Part shown: piece after piece, positions 45,264 to 55,994 of the stretch
Numbering within the stretch: position 1 is the first letter of the stretch
How the letters are laid out: every line of letters starts with the position of its first letter
Assembly (NCBI RefSeq): GCF_013359775.1
Contig: NZ_JABMCI010000052.1
Coordinates: 1 to 64,000, forward strand
Source of the DNA: Cellulomonas humilata
Lineage (GTDB): Bacteria; Actinomycetota; Actinomycetes; Actinomycetales; Cellulomonadaceae
Reading direction: 5' to 3'
Length of the DNA: 64,000 nt
Translations under genes and position numbers: made by a program
Notes under the pieces: model-generated
Seen by the model: the letters and a program-made list of their open reading frames with translations, nothing else
What the model was told of the DNA's origin: nothing
Databases searched by the model: none

Positions 45264-45758
45264 ATGAGAACACTTCGAGACAACACCACCGCGCTGGACG
45301 ACTCGCGACTGCCGGTGCGGGCCAAGCTCGTCGCGGCGTGGACGAGCTTCATGTTCCTGTACGTCTACGTGGACATCGTGGGCTTCTACGTGCCGGGCAA
45401 GATCGACGACATCCTGGTCGGCGTCGTCTTCGAGTTCGACATCACCCAGACGTTGTTGACCGCTCTCCTCGCGCTCATGGCCGTCCCGATCCTGATGGTG
45501 GTGCTGTCCGCCATGCTGCCGGCCCGCGCGAGCCGGATCACCAACCTCGTCGTGGCATCGGTCCAGGTCCCCTTCGCGATGTTCAACGCGGTGGGCGAGT
45601 CCTGGACGTACTACTACTGGGGCGCCGTCCTGCTGGAAGTGATCCTGCTCGCCGTCATCCTGCGGCTGGCCTGGACCTGGCCCCGCCGCGTCGCATCGCC
45701 TGCGACGACGGCAGCCAGCGCGTACGAGGAGCCTCGTCGGACGCAGCACACCGCGTGA
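45264..45758 (+). CDS. DUF6326-type membrane protein
   Basis: 164 aa. Four membrane segments (about 23-43, 64-84, 94-111 and 121-139) with the conserved AAWTSFMFLYVYVDIVGFYVP. The ATG at 45264 (MRTLRDN) is chosen because homologues start a few residues before the VRAKLVAAWTSF stretch and CGGAG sits 7 bases upstream; an ATG at 45249 and a GTG at 45198 are also in frame. It is divergent from the two-component system and converges on rho. Confidence 0.7.
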   Translation: MRTLRDNTTALDDSRLPVRAKLVAAWTSFMFLYVYVDIVGFYVPGKIDDILVGVVFEFDITQTLLTALLALMAVPILMVVLSAMLPARASRITNLVVASVQVPFAMFNAVGESWTYYYWGAVLLEVILLAVILRLAWTWPRRVASPATTAASAYEEPRRTQHTA

Positions 45759-45771
45759 CACCCGTCCGCGT

Positions 45772-45798
45772 GCCGGGCCGTTTCTCGACCGGCCCGGC
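45772..45798. terminator. Bidirectional terminator between the DUF6326 gene and rho
   Basis: GCCGGGCCG (45772-45780) pairs perfectly with CGGCCCGGC (45790-45798) around a 9-base T/C-containing loop. It fits in the 48-base gap between two convergent genes and can serve both. Confidence 0.75.
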
Positions 45799-45806
45799 CG
45801 CGGCCT

Positions 45807-47813
45807 TCAGTCGTCGCGGTGGCCACCGGACGTGGGCGTCGTCTTCTGCACCTGGAGCAGGAACTCGACGTTCGACTTGGTCTCCTTGAGCTTGCCGATG
45901 AGCAGCTCGATGGCCTGAGTCTGGTCGAGCGCACCCATCACGCGGCGGAGCTTGTAGATGATCTTCAGCTCGTCGTGCGGCATGAGGATCTCCTCGCGGC
46001 GGGTGCCGGACGCGTTGACGTCGACCGCCGGGAAGATGCGCTTGTCCGCCAGGCCTCGGGAGAGCCGGAGCTCCATGTTCCCGGTGCCCTTGAACTCCTC
46101 GAAGATGACCTCGTCCATCTTGGAGCCGGTCTCCACCAGCGCCGAGGCGAGGATGGTCAGCGAGCCGCCGTGCTCGATGTTGCGGGCCGCGCCGAAGAAC
46201 CGCTTGGGCGGGTACAGCGCGGAGGCGTCGACACCACCCGAGAGGATGCGCCCGGACGCCGGGGCGGCCAGGTTGTACGCGCGCGACAGACGCGTGAGCG
46301 AGTCGAGCAGCACGACGACGTCCTGGCCCAGCTCGACCAGCCGCTTGGCGCGCTCGATGGCGAGCTCGGCGACGATCGTGTGGTCGGAGGCGGGGCGGTC
46401 GAAGGTCGAGGCGATGACCTCACCCTTGACCGTCCGCTCCATGTCCGTGACCTCTTCGGGGCGCTCGTCGACGAGCACGACCATGAGGTGGACCTCGGGG
46501 TTGTTGGTCGTGATGGCGTTGGCGATCTGCTGCATGATGATCGTCTTGCCCGCCTTCGGGGGCGCGACGATGAGGCCGCGCTGGCCCTTGCCGATGGGCG
46601 CGACGATGTCGATCACCCGCGGCGACAGCTTGTTCTGGTCGCTCTCCAGGCGCAGGCGCTCCTGCGGGTAGAGCGGGGTCAGCTTGTTGAACTCGGGACG
46701 CACGCGGGCGCCGTCGGGCTCCAGGCCGTTGACCGAGTCGAGGCGGACCAGCGCGTTGAACTTGCTGGGCCGGTTGCCCTGCGCCTGCGGCTGCTCGCCC
46801 TCGCGCGGCTGGCGCACGGCACCCGTGACCGCGTCACCGCGGCGCAGGCCGTAGCGCTTGACCTGGTTGAGGGAGACGTACACGTCGTTGGCGCTGGGCA
46901 GGTAGCCGGTGGTGCGCACGAACGCGTAGCTGTCCATCAGGTCGAGGATGCCCGCGACGGGGAGCAGGACGTCGTCGTCGTTGACCTCGATGTCGTCGAG
47001 GCCGGCGAGCTCGCCCGGACCCGGACGCGTACGGGTGCCGCGGCCCTTGCGGTCTCGGTCGCGGTCCCGGTAGCGGTCGCGGGAGCGCCGACGGCGTCCG
47101 CCGCGCTCGTCCAGGCCGTCGTCGTCCTGCTGGCGCGGCTGGGTGCCCTGCTGCGGGTTGCCGCCCTGCTGACGGGGCTCCTGCTGACGCGGCTCCTGCT
47201 GGCGGGGCTCGCGCTGCTGACCGGCCTGCTGGCGGTCGCTCTGCGGCCGCTCACCCTGCTGCTGGCGGTCCTGCTGACCGTTGCTCGGCGCGTGGTCGAC
47301 GTCGTCGCCCTGCGGCGCACCCGCGCCGCGGCCGGCCCGGCGCGAGCGCCGCTCACCAGTCACGACGCCGACGGCGTCGGCCGCACGGGCAGCGCGGTCG
47401 TCCCGCGCCTCGACGGGCGCGAGCTTGGCGTCCAGCGCGGCCTCGAGGCCGGCGAGCGCGTCCCCGCGCGGGGCCCTGCTCTCGCGGTCCTGCTGCGCCG
47501 GGGCGGAGTCGCCACCGAGGTCGAGCTGCGGCGCCTCCGCGCGGGGTGCACGTGCGCTGCGCGCCGGCGCCTCGGTCACGGCCGTGCTCTGCTCACGGCT
47601 GAGGTCACGACGCGGCTCGAGCGCCTGAGGGCGCGAGCCGCCACGAGCCTCCGAGATGGCCTGGACGAGGTCGCCCTTGCGCATCTTGGAGGTGCCCTTG
47701 ACGCCCAGCTGGGACGCCATGGCCTGCAGCTCGGGCAGGCGGAGCGCCGAGATGCCGGCGCTGCGGGCGGACCCGCCGGAGCTGCTCACGGCGGGCTCGA
47801 TGATGTCTGTCAC
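45807..47813 (-). CDS. rho: Transcription termination factor Rho with long insert
   Basis: 668 aa, GTG start; E. coli Rho has 419. Rho_N (about 18-56) is followed by a disordered insert (about 60-270) rich in Gln, Arg and Asp, including three QEPRQ units and an Arg/Asp stretch (RDRYRDRDRDRK). Then the RNA-binding cold-shock fold (about 275-355), and the hexameric ATPase with P-loop PPKAGKT (about 418-424). Rho ends transcripts lacking hairpins by translocating on RNA. Actinobacterial inserts of this kind can add RNA binding or promote condensates; which applies here is unknown. Confidence 0.97.
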   Translation of the reverse strand: MTDIIEPAVSSSGGSARSAGISALRLPELQAMASQLGVKGTSKMRKGDLVQAISEARGGSRPQALEPRRDLSREQSTAVTEAPARSARAPRAEAPQLDLGGDSAPAQQDRESRAPRGDALAGLEAALDAKLAPVEARDDRAARAADAVGVVTGERRSRRAGRGAGAPQGDDVDHAPSNGQQDRQQQGERPQSDRQQAGQQREPRQQEPRQQEPRQQGGNPQQGTQPRQQDDDGLDERGGRRRRSRDRYRDRDRDRKGRGTRTRPGPGELAGLDDIEVNDDDVLLPVAGILDLMDSYAFVRTTGYLPSANDVYVSLNQVKRYGLRRGDAVTGAVRQPREGEQPQAQGNRPSKFNALVRLDSVNGLEPDGARVRPEFNKLTPLYPQERLRLESDQNKLSPRVIDIVAPIGKGQRGLIVAPPKAGKTIIMQQIANAITTNNPEVHLMVVLVDERPEEVTDMERTVKGEVIASTFDRPASDHTIVAELAIERAKRLVELGQDVVVLLDSLTRLSRAYNLAAPASGRILSGGVDASALYPPKRFFGAARNIEHGGSLTILASALVETGSKMDEVIFEEFKGTGNMELRLSRGLADKRIFPAVDVNASGTRREEILMPHDELKIIYKLRRVMGALDQTQAIELLIGKLKETKSNVEFLLQVQKTTPTSGGHRDD

Positions 47814-48090
47814 GAAGGACCCTTCCCCTCGTCGGTGGCCGGGACCCGATGGTTCGGGGATCGGCCGACGTCCGGTCGAGGTGACCGAGACGGTGCTGGA
47901 GCCACACGCGCTGCGTACGACGACGTCTGCGCACGGTGGGCTGGATCGTTCCCGGGTCGTCTACTCATTCTGCGGCGGCCGGTCACGTGCGACGCGGGAA
48001 ACCAGAGGGCGAGGTCCGGGGAACGCCTTGATGCTATCACTGTCGAACCCGCCGCCAGACCGGGTGAACCACCGGCGTGTACTTCACCCG
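47814..48090 (-). promoter_or_regulatory. Leader region upstream of rho
   Basis: The 277-base gap between rho and thrB is long for this window and is likely to hold the rho promoter and leader. Rho genes often control themselves through such leaders. An AAGGG ribosome site sits 6 bases before the GTG. No specific -10 or hairpin could be assigned with confidence. Confidence 0.4.
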
Positions 48091-49041
48091 TCAGGTCACC
48101 CGGTGGACGGTCGCGCCGGTGCGGTCCACCGGGAGCGGCAGGACCTGCCAGCCCCCCATGGCGCCGCCGAACGCGGCACGCACGGCATCGTCCGCGTCGG
48201 TCCCCACCACGCCGTCGGCGTCCGGCGCGCTCCCCGTGCGACGTGCGAGCACCAGCACGGTCGGACCTGCGCCGGAGACGACCGCGGCGACACCCCTGGC
48301 CCGCAGCACGTCGACGAGGGCCAGCGAGCCGGGCATGACGGCACGTCGGTACTCCTGGTGGAGCCGGTCCTGCGTCGCGGTGAGCAGGAGCTCCGGGCGC
48401 CGGGCGAGCGCCTCGACCAGCAGCGCCGCGCGACCGGCCTGGAACGCGGCGTCACCGTGCGGCACGGTCGCGGGCAGGACACCCCGGGCGGCCTTGGTGG
48501 ACAGGTGGGTGGGCGGCACGATCGCGAGCACGGCGAGGTCGTCGTGCACCGCGAGGTCGATCGCGCGGAACCGGTCGTCGCGCCACGCGAGGGTCGCGCC
48601 GCCGAGCACCGCGGGAGCCGCGTTGTCGGGATGCCCCTCGATCTGGGCGGCGAGGTCGATCACCACGTCGTCGGAGAGCGCCTCCGGCTCGGCGATGAGC
48701 CCGCGGGCGGCGACGATCCCCGCGACGACGGCACCGGCCGACGAGCCGAGCCCGCGGCCGTGCGGGATGCGGTTGTGGCACACGAGGTCCAGCCCCGTCT
48801 GCGACGCCCCGACCAGGTCGAGCGCGGCGCGCAGCGAGCTGACGACCAGGTGCTGCTCGTCGTCGGGCACCTGCCCGGCGCCCTCCCCCGTGACCTGGAC
48901 CTTGACGCCCGGCGAGCCGAGCGCACGCACCTCGAGCTCGTCGTACAGCCCGAGCGCGATGCCGAACGCGTCGAAGCCGGGGCCGAGGTTGGCGCTGGTG
49001 GCGGGGACGCGGACGCGGACGTGGTCCGCACCCAGGCGCAT
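48091..49041 (-). CDS. thrB: Homoserine kinase
   Basis: 316 aa. Phosphorylates homoserine with ATP, the fourth step to threonine. GHMP-kinase motifs PATSANLGPGFD (about 14-25), GRGLGSSAGA (about 93-102) and AVVSGAGPTVLVL (about 254) are present. It follows thrC by 9 bases. Confidence 0.96.
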   Translation of the reverse strand: MRLGADHVRVRVPATSANLGPGFDAFGIALGLYDELEVRALGSPGVKVQVTGEGAGQVPDDEQHLVVSSLRAALDLVGASQTGLDLVCHNRIPHGRGLGSSAGAVVAGIVAARGLIAEPEALSDDVVIDLAAQIEGHPDNAAPAVLGGATLAWRDDRFRAIDLAVHDDLAVLAIVPPTHLSTKAARGVLPATVPHGDAAFQAGRAALLVEALARRPELLLTATQDRLHQEYRRAVMPGSLALVDVLRARGVAAVVSGAGPTVLVLARRTGSAPDADGVVGTDADDAVRAAFGGAMGGWQVLPLPVDRTGATVHRVT

Positions 49042-49050
49042 CCGGGGGCC

Positions 49051-50142
49051 TCAGTCCAGGCCGAGGGCGGTGGCGATGGACACCACGTCGGACGAGATGC
49101 GTACGGGGACGACGTCGCTGCCGTCCGGCGTGCGCAACGCCCACTGCGGGTCCTTGAGGCCGTGGCCGGTGACGGTGATGACGATGCGGGCGCCGGCGGG
49201 CACGCGCCCCTGGTCACTGAGCATCAGCAGACCCGCCACCCCGGACGCGGAGGCGGGCTCGACGAAGATCCCGACCTCCGCGGAGAGCACGCGGTGCGCG
49301 GCGAGGATCTGCTCGTCGGTGACGGCCTCGATGAGCCCGCCGGACACGTCCCGCGCCTCCTCGGCCTGGAGCCAGGACGCGGGATTGCCGATGCGGATGG
49401 CCGTGGCGATGGTCTCGGGGTGGTCGATCGGGTGGCCCTTGACGAGGGGCGCCGCACCGGCGGCCTGGAAGCCCCACATGACCGGGGTGTGCGTGGCGAC
49501 CGCGGGGTGCGCGGCGCCGGCGTCGAGCCCCGCGTACTCGCGGTAGCCCTTCCAGTACGCGGTGATGTTGCCGGCGTTGCCGACGGGCAGCACGTGGATG
49601 TCGGGGGCGTCGCCGAGCGCGTCGACGATCTCGAACGCCCCCGTCTTCTGCCCCTCGATGCGGTCGGGGTTGACCGAGTTCACCAGCTCGACGGGGTACG
49701 CCTCGGCGAGCTTGCGGGCGGCGATCAGGCAGTCGTCGAAGTTGCCGTCGACCTGCAGCAGCGTGGCGCCGTGGGCGATCGCCTGGCTGAGCTTGCCCAT
49801 CGCGATCTTGCCGTCCGGTACCAGCACCGCGCAGACCATGCCCGCGCGGGTGGCGTAGGCCGCCGCCGACGCCGACGTGTTGCCGGTCGACGCGCACACC
49901 ACGGCCTTGGCCCCGCGGCCGGCGGCGGCGGACATCGCGGTCGTCATGCCGCGGTCCTTGAACGACCCGGTCGGGTTCATGCCCTCGACCTTGATGAACA
50001 CCTCGGCACCCGTGCGCTGCGAGAGCGTCGGCGACGGGACGAGCGGCGTGCCGCCCTCCCCCAGCGTGATGATGCGCTCCTGGACGTGCGCGGGCAGACG
50101 GTCGGCGTACTCGGCGATCACGCCACGCCACTGGTGGGCCAT
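49051..50142 (-). CDS. thrC: Threonine synthase
   Basis: 363 aa. Converts O-phosphohomoserine to threonine with pyridoxal phosphate; the Schiff-base Lys is in GSFKDRGM (about 61). The ATG overlaps the hom stop by one base (TGATG). Standard length of the short class. Confidence 0.96.
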   Translation of the reverse strand: MAHQWRGVIAEYADRLPAHVQERIITLGEGGTPLVPSPTLSQRTGAEVFIKVEGMNPTGSFKDRGMTTAMSAAAGRGAKAVVCASTGNTSASAAAYATRAGMVCAVLVPDGKIAMGKLSQAIAHGATLLQVDGNFDDCLIAARKLAEAYPVELVNSVNPDRIEGQKTGAFEIVDALGDAPDIHVLPVGNAGNITAYWKGYREYAGLDAGAAHPAVATHTPVMWGFQAAGAAPLVKGHPIDHPETIATAIRIGNPASWLQAEEARDVSGGLIEAVTDEQILAAHRVLSAEVGIFVEPASASGVAGLLMLSDQGRVPAGARIVITVTGHGLKDPQWALRTPDGSDVVPVRISSDVVSIATALGLD

Positions 50143-51464
50143 CAGGCTCCCTCGACTCGCAGGACGGACACGACACGACGCACGACGTCGAGGCCGGCGA
50201 TGGCGTCGACCGTGCTGCGCAGCGCGTGCTCGGGGGCCGCGTGCGTGGTGATCACCAGGCGCGCGAAGTCGGCGTCGGGCGTCTCCGAGACCGGCGACTG
50301 CCGGACGGCCTCGATCGACACGTCGTGCGACGCCAGGACGGTGGCCACCTGCGCCAGCACGCCCGGGCGGTCGGCCACCTCGAGGCGCACCTGGAAGCGG
50401 GTGCGGGCGGCGGTGGCGGGCAGCACGGGCAGCTCGGCGTAGCGGGACTCGATCGGCCCCTTGCCGCCGAGCACCCGGTGCCGGGCGACCGAGACCACGT
50501 CCCCGAGCACCGCCGACGCGGTGGGCTCGCCACCCGCGCCGCGGCCGTAGAACATCAGCTCGCCGGCGGCCTCCGCCTCGACGAACACCGCGTTGTACGC
50601 GCCGCGCACGCCGGCCAGCGGATGGCTGACGGGCACCAGCGCGGGATGCACCCGCACCTGCACTCCCTCGACACCGTCGGCGGTGCCGCGCTCGGCGATC
50701 GCCAGGAGCTTGAGCACGTAGCCCGTGCGCTCGGCCCACAGGACGTCGTCGGCGGTCAGGGACGTGATGCCCTCGCGGGACACGTCGTCGATCGAGACAC
50801 GGGTGTGGAACGCGAGCGAGGCCAGGATGGCGGCCTTCGCGGCGGCGTCATAGCCCTCCACGTCGGCAGTCGGGTCGGCCTCCGCGTAGCCGAGCGCCTG
50901 GGCCTGCTTGACGGCCTGGTCCAGGTCGAGGCCCTCCGAGGCCATCTTGTCGAGCACGTAGTTGGTGGTGCCGTTGACGATGCCGAGCACGCGCGTCACG
51001 CGGTCCCCCGCGAGCGACTCGCGCACCGGGCGGACGATCGGGATGGCACCGGCGACGGCGGCCTCGTAGTACAGGTCCACGCCGGCCTCGTCGGCCGCTC
51101 CGTAGAGCGTGGGGCCATCCTGCGCCAGCAGGGCCTTGTTGGCGGTGACGACGGACGCGCCGCCGGCGATGGCCCGCAGCAGCAGGCTCCGGGCCGGCTC
51201 GATGCCGCCCATCACCTCGACCACCACGTCGGCGCGCTCGACCAGGGACTCCGCGTCGGCGGTCAGCAGGGCGCGGTCGACCACCGCGTCGCGCTCGGCG
51301 TCGACGTCGCGCACCGCGATCCCGACCAGCTCGAGGGGCGCGCCCGCGCGGGACGCCAGGTCCGACGCCTGCGTCGTGAGCAGCCGCACCACCTCCGTGC
51401 CGACGACACCGCACCCGAGGACGGCGACGCGCAGGGGCGGATGGGCGGGCACGGGCGAGGGCAC
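50142..51464 (-). CDS. hom: Homoserine dehydrogenase
   Basis: 440 aa, GTG start with GGAGG 8 bases upstream. Reduces aspartate semialdehyde to homoserine. The NAD(P) motif is [10 protein letters not shown] (about 16-25), the substrate region [12 protein letters not shown] and [13 protein letters not shown], and an ACT domain (about 355-435) is the expected threonine-feedback site. It heads the hom-thrC-thrB unit. Confidence 0.96.
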   Translation of the reverse strand: MPSPVPAHPPLRVAVLGCGVVGTEVVRLLTTQASDLASRAGAPLELVGIAVRDVDAERDAVVDRALLTADAESLVERADVVVEVMGGIEPARSLLLRAIAGGASVVTANKALLAQDGPTLYGAADEAGVDLYYEAAVAGAIPIVRPVRESLAGDRVTRVLGIVNGTTNYVLDKMASEGLDLDQAVKQAQALGYAEADPTADVEGYDAAAKAAILASLAFHTRVSIDDVSREGITSLTADDVLWAERTGYVLKLLAIAERGTADGVEGVQVRVHPALVPVSHPLAGVRGAYNAVFVEAEAAGELMFYGRGAGGEPTASAVLGDVVSVARHRVLGGKGPIESRYAELPVLPATAARTRFQVRLEVADRPGVLAQVATVLASHDVSIEAVRQSPVSETPDADFARLVITTHAAPEHALRSTVDAIAGLDVVRRVVSVLRVEGA

Positions 51465-51555
51465 GGGACGGCCTCCAGTGGGACGGGGCGAGAGCGCCCC
51501 CAGGATAGGGGTGCGTCCCGACGGGCAGGACGCGCGGTCCGAGCGGTGGTCGCGC

Positions 51556-52917
51556 TCAGCCGAGGTCGAGCGCCAGCAGGTCGTCCTCGGTCTCCCGGCG
51601 CACCAGCACACGGCTGGTCCCCTTCGCGACGCCGACCACCGGCGGGCGCGGGACGTGGTTGTAGTTGGACGCCATCGAGCGGCCGTACGCACCGGTCGCC
51701 GCGACGGCGAGCAGGTCGCCCGCGCGGATGTCGGCGGGCAGCTGCACCTCGTGCACGACGATGTCGCCGCTCTCGCAGTGCTTGCCGACCACCCGCGCCA
51801 GCACGGTCTGCATGCTCGCGCGCCGACCGACGACCTCCGCGTGGTACCGGGCGCCGTACAGGGCCGGCCGGAGGTTGTCGCTCATCCCGCCGTCGACGGA
51901 GACGTAGGTGCGGGTGCGCCCGTCGTCGAGCCGGACCGGCTTGACCGTGCCGACCGTGTACAGGGTGAGTCCCGCGGGGCCGACGATCGCGCGACCGGGC
52001 TCGATCGAGAACCGCGGCAGCGCGGTGCCCAGCTCGGCGTTGGACGCCTCCACCGAGCCCGCGATGTCCTTGGCGATCCGGTCCGGGTCGAGGGCGACCT
52101 CCCCGGGCAGGTACGCGATGCCGTAGCCGCCGCCGAGGTCGACCTCCTCGACCTGGACCCCGGTGCGCTCGGCCAGGCGGGCCCGCAGGGTGAGAACGGC
52201 ACGCGCCGCCACCTCGAACCCCGACGGGTCCAGGATCTGCGAGCCGATGTGCGAGTGGATGCCGAGCAGACGCAGCTCCGGGCGCGCCAGGACCTTCAGG
52301 AGCCCCTGCATCGCCGGGCTGTCGCCGTCGGGCGACGCGATCGAGAGGCCGAACTTCTGGTCCTCGTGCGCGGTCGAGATGTACTCGTGGCCGCCGGCGT
52401 GCACCCCGGTGGTCACCCGCACCATCACGGGCGCCGGTGCTCCGCCGCGGGCCGCGACCGCGTCGGCCACCCGGTCGACCTCCACGAGCGAGTCGACGAT
52501 GATCCGGCCGACGCCCGCGTCCAGCGCCCGAGCGATCTCCGCGTCCGACTTGTTGTTCCCGTGCAGCCCGAGGTGCGCGCCGGGGATCCCCGCACGCAGC
52601 GCGACGGCCAGCTCCCCGCCGGTCGCCGTGTCGACGCGCAGTCCCTCCTCGTGCACCCAGCGCGCGACCGCCACGGACAGGAACGCCTTGCCCGCGTAGT
52701 ACACGTCGATCCCCGCGCCGATCTCCGCGAAGGCCGTCTCGAACGCGCGCCGGTAGCCGCGGGCACGGGCGCGCAGGTCGGCCTCGTCGAGCACGTAGGC
52801 CGGGGTGCCGTGCTGCGATGCGAGCGTGCGCACCCCGACCCCGCCGACCGTCACCGAGCCGTCGGCCGCCCGCGCGACCCCGGTGGACCAGGGCTCGCCG
52901 GGGATGAAGGTGGTCAC
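51556..52917 (-). CDS. lysA: Diaminopimelate decarboxylase
   Basis: 453 aa. Decarboxylates meso-diaminopimelate to lysine. The PLP Lys is in YYAGKAFLS (about 73); [10 protein letters not shown] and [10 protein letters not shown] bind the cofactor. The GTG start overlaps the argS stop (GTGA), the usual actinobacterial argS-lysA-hom order. Confidence 0.96.
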   Translation of the reverse strand: MTTFIPGEPWSTGVARAADGSVTVGGVGVRTLASQHGTPAYVLDEADLRARARGYRRAFETAFAEIGAGIDVYYAGKAFLSVAVARWVHEEGLRVDTATGGELAVALRAGIPGAHLGLHGNNKSDAEIARALDAGVGRIIVDSLVEVDRVADAVAARGGAPAPVMVRVTTGVHAGGHEYISTAHEDQKFGLSIASPDGDSPAMQGLLKVLARPELRLLGIHSHIGSQILDPSGFEVAARAVLTLRARLAERTGVQVEEVDLGGGYGIAYLPGEVALDPDRIAKDIAGSVEASNAELGTALPRFSIEPGRAIVGPAGLTLYTVGTVKPVRLDDGRTRTYVSVDGGMSDNLRPALYGARYHAEVVGRRASMQTVLARVVGKHCESGDIVVHEVQLPADIRAGDLLAVAATGAYGRSMASNYNHVPRPPVVGVAKGTSRVLVRRETEDDLLALDLG

Positions 52918-54593
52918 ATCCGCTCCGGGGCGGTGACCCCGAGCAGACCCAGCCCGTTGGCGAGCACCTGGCGGGTGGCGTCGTTGAGCCACAGGCGGGT
53001 GCGGTGCACGTCACCGACGACCTCGTCACCGAACGGGGCCACGCGGCGCTGGTCGTACCACTTGTGGTAGCTGCCCGCGAGCTCCTCGAGGTAGCGCGCG
53101 ACGCGGTGCGGCTCGCGCAGCTCGGCGGCCTGGGCGACCACGCGGGGGAACTCGGCGATGCTGCCCAGCAGCACCGACTCGCTCTCGTGGTCGAGCAGCG
53201 CGGCGTCGAACCCGTCCTCCCGGCGTACCCCGGCCTCGGCGGCGTTGCGGCCGACGTTGACCGTGCGGGCGTGCGCGTACTGGACGTAGAACACGGGGTT
53301 CTCGTTGGTAGCCCGGGTCAGCAGGTCGAGGTCCAGGTCGATCATCGAGTCCGCCGACGAGCGCGCCAGCGCGTACCGGGCCGCATCCACGCCGACGGCG
53401 TCGACCAGGTCGTCGATGGTGACCACGGTGCCAGCGCGCTTGCTCATCCGCACGGGGGCGCCGTTCTGGACCAGGTTGACCAGCTGTCCGATGAGGATCT
53501 CCAGGTTGACGCCCGGGGTGTCCCCGAACGCCGCGCAGATCGCCATCATGCGGCCGATGTACCCGTGGTGGTCGGCGCCGAGCATGATGACGACCCGGTC
53601 GAAGCCGCGCTCCCGCTTGTCCAGGTAGTAGGCGATGTCTCCGGCGATGTACGCGGCCTCGCCGTTGGACCGGATGATCACGCGGTCGCGGTCGTCGCCG
53701 AACGTGGTGGTGCGCAGCCAGGTCGCGCCGTCGGCCTCGAACACGTGGCCCAGCTCGCGCAGGCGGGCGATCGCGTGGTCGACCGCGCCCGACTCGTGCA
53801 GCGAGTCCTCGTGGAAGTAGACGTCGAACTCGACTCCGAAGTCCTCGAGGGACTTGCGGATCTCGGCGAACATCAGCTCGACCCCGCGCGCCCGGAAGGC
53901 CTCATTGGCGTCGTCGAACGGCAGCGTCCGCGGGTCCGGCTCGCCGGCGGCGAGGGCGTCGGCCACCACCTGCTCGGCGATCTCCGTGATGTAGTCGCCG
54001 CCGTAGCCGTCCTCGGGCGCGTCCTGGCCGAGCGCTCGCGCCAGCAGCGAGCGGGAGAAGCGGTCGATCTGCGCGCCGTGGTCGTTGAAGTAGTACTCGC
54101 GCGTCACCACGGCGCCGGACGCCTGGAGCACCCTCGCCAGGCTGTCGCCGACGGCCGCCCAGCGCACGCCACCGATGTGCAGTGGGCCCGTGGGGTTGGC
54201 GGAGACGAACTCCAGGTTGAGCGCGACGCCCGCGAGCGCCTCGTTCTGCCCGTACTCGGCTCCCTGCTCGACCACGGAGTGCGCCAGCTCTCCGGCGGCG
54301 GCCGCGTCGAGCCGGATGTTGAGGAAGCCGGGGCCGGCCACCTCGACGGCAGAGACTCCCTCGGTGTCGGCGAGCCGGCGGGCCAGCTCCTCGGCGAACG
54401 CGCGCGGGTTGGTGCCGGCCTTCTTGGCCAGCTGCATCGCCACGTTGGTGGCCCAGTCGCCGTGCTCGCGCTGCCGCGGTCGCTCGAGGTGCACCGTCGC
54501 GGGGATCGCGGCGGGGTCGAGGGCGAACGTGCCGTCGTCGACGGCGTGCACGAGGGCGGCCCGGAGGGCCTCGGAGAGCTGGGCGGGAGTCAC
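52914..54593 (-). CDS. argS: Arginyl-tRNA synthetase
   Basis: 559 aa. Charges tRNA-Arg. The class I HIGH motif appears as [19 protein letters not shown] (about 138) and the KMSKS region as RMSKRAG (about 387). An N-terminal Add-1 domain and C-terminal anticodon-binding helices complete it. GTG start. Confidence 0.96.
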   Translation of the reverse strand: MTPAQLSEALRAALVHAVDDGTFALDPAAIPATVHLERPRQREHGDWATNVAMQLAKKAGTNPRAFAEELARRLADTEGVSAVEVAGPGFLNIRLDAAAAGELAHSVVEQGAEYGQNEALAGVALNLEFVSANPTGPLHIGGVRWAAVGDSLARVLQASGAVVTREYYFNDHGAQIDRFSRSLLARALGQDAPEDGYGGDYITEIAEQVVADALAAGEPDPRTLPFDDANEAFRARGVELMFAEIRKSLEDFGVEFDVYFHEDSLHESGAVDHAIARLRELGHVFEADGATWLRTTTFGDDRDRVIIRSNGEAAYIAGDIAYYLDKRERGFDRVVIMLGADHHGYIGRMMAICAAFGDTPGVNLEILIGQLVNLVQNGAPVRMSKRAGTVVTIDDLVDAVGVDAARYALARSSADSMIDLDLDLLTRATNENPVFYVQYAHARTVNVGRNAAEAGVRREDGFDAALLDHESESVLLGSIAEFPRVVAQAAELREPHRVARYLEELAGSYHKWYDQRRVAPFGDEVVGDVHRTRLWLNDATRQVLANGLGLLGVTAPERM

Positions 54594-54623
54594 CGGAGAA
54601 GGGTACCGAGCCGGACCGAGCCC

Positions 54624-55880
54624 TTATGCAGCGGGCTCGGCGCCGAGCATCGTCGGCCGGCAGGCGAACCAGCCGGCGACCAGCAGCAGCCCGACCAGGC
54701 CGAGCAGGACGACGAACGCCTGGTCCCACGAGCCCGTGGCGTCGTGCAGGACCCCGATGCCCACGGGGCCGACGACCGCGAGCCCGTACCCGAGGCCCTG
54801 CACCATCCCGGACAGCGCGGTGGCGATCGCGGGGGTGCGGGAGCGCAGCCCGATGAGCGCGAGCATGATCGGGAACGCCCCCGGCCCGATGCCGAGCAGC
54901 ACCATCCACAGCGCGGTCCCCTGCGCGGGCGCGAGCATCAGCCCCAGGAGCCCGACCACCCAGCACGCGACGAACCCGACGACCAGCGGGTAGGGGTTGC
55001 GCATCCGGGCGGTCAGGACGGGCGTGACGATCGACGCCGGCAGGCCGAGGATCGCGAACACGGCGAGCCAGCGGCCCCCGACGTCGTCGCCCAGGCCGGC
55101 GTCGGCCAGGATCTCCGGCAGCCACGCGAACAGCACGTAGGTGCAGGTGGTGTTGGCGAAGAACGTGAGCACCAGCGCCCAGGCCAGCCGCGAGCGCCAC
55201 ACGATCCGGCTCTCCTGCGCTCCGGCCCGGACCAGAGCCGCGGGTCGCTCGTGCCGGGGAGCCCGGCGCAGCAGGCCACGCAGGTGCGCGCGGGCCGACA
55301 CCGACTGCGCGATCACCACCACCCACGGCACGACGGCCGCGAGCCCGAGCACCGCCCACATTCCGACCGACCAGCGCCAGCCCACGGCCTGGGCCACGGG
55401 CAGCGCGACCAGCGGGGGCACCGCCGCGCTCAGCGACATCGCCACCGAGTACGCCGCGGTCACCGCCCCGATCCGGTCGGGGAAGTACCGCTTGATCAGC
55501 GGCGGCAGGAGCACGTTGCCCATCCCCAGGCCACCGAGCGCGAGCACCGACCACACCAGGAACTCCGGCGCGCTCCCCGCGAGCGCGCGCGCCACCTCCC
55601 CACCGACGGAGAGCAGGAGCGCCAGGATCATCGTCGGCTCGAGCCCGAGCCGACGCGCCACCGGCGTGGCCAGCGAGCCGAACACCGCGAACGACGCGAC
55701 CGGGATGGTGCCGAGCAGCCCGACCTGCGTAGCACTCAGAGCGAAGTCCTGGCGGACCACGTCGACGATCGGCGACACGGCCGCCACGGCGATGCGCAGG
55801 TTCAGCCCGACCAGGACGATGCCCGCCAGGACGACGAACCGACCGCGCCAGGGCGCGGGCGAGGGCGTCGACGGGTGCAC
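54624..55880 (-). CDS. MFS transporter, CynX/NimT type
   Basis: 418 aa, GTG start with GGAGAG 6 bases upstream. Twelve membrane segments. The first (VVLAGIVLVGLNLRIAVAAVSPIVDVV) matches the CynX/NimT group of small anion or nitroimidazole-resistance transporters. Substrate unknown. It is divergent from a GntR regulator and is likely its target. Confidence 0.88.
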   Translation of the reverse strand: MHPSTPSPAPWRGRFVVLAGIVLVGLNLRIAVAAVSPIVDVVRQDFALSATQVGLLGTIPVASFAVFGSLATPVARRLGLEPTMILALLLSVGGEVARALAGSAPEFLVWSVLALGGLGMGNVLLPPLIKRYFPDRIGAVTAAYSVAMSLSAAVPPLVALPVAQAVGWRWSVGMWAVLGLAAVVPWVVVIAQSVSARAHLRGLLRRAPRHERPAALVRAGAQESRIVWRSRLAWALVLTFFANTTCTYVLFAWLPEILADAGLGDDVGGRWLAVFAILGLPASIVTPVLTARMRNPYPLVVGFVACWVVGLLGLMLAPAQGTALWMVLLGIGPGAFPIMLALIGLRSRTPAIATALSGMVQGLGYGLAVVGPVGIGVLHDATGSWDQAFVVLLGLVGLLLVAGWFACRPTMLGAEPAA

Positions 55881-55994
55881 GGGGAACTCTCCGGTAGGCG
55901 GAGGCGCGATCCGCAGATCATCCGCTGGAGGTATGGCGCCGGCCGAGCCCCCGGTGTTGACTGCACCGCATGCCTGGGAACGGAGCCTAACCGG

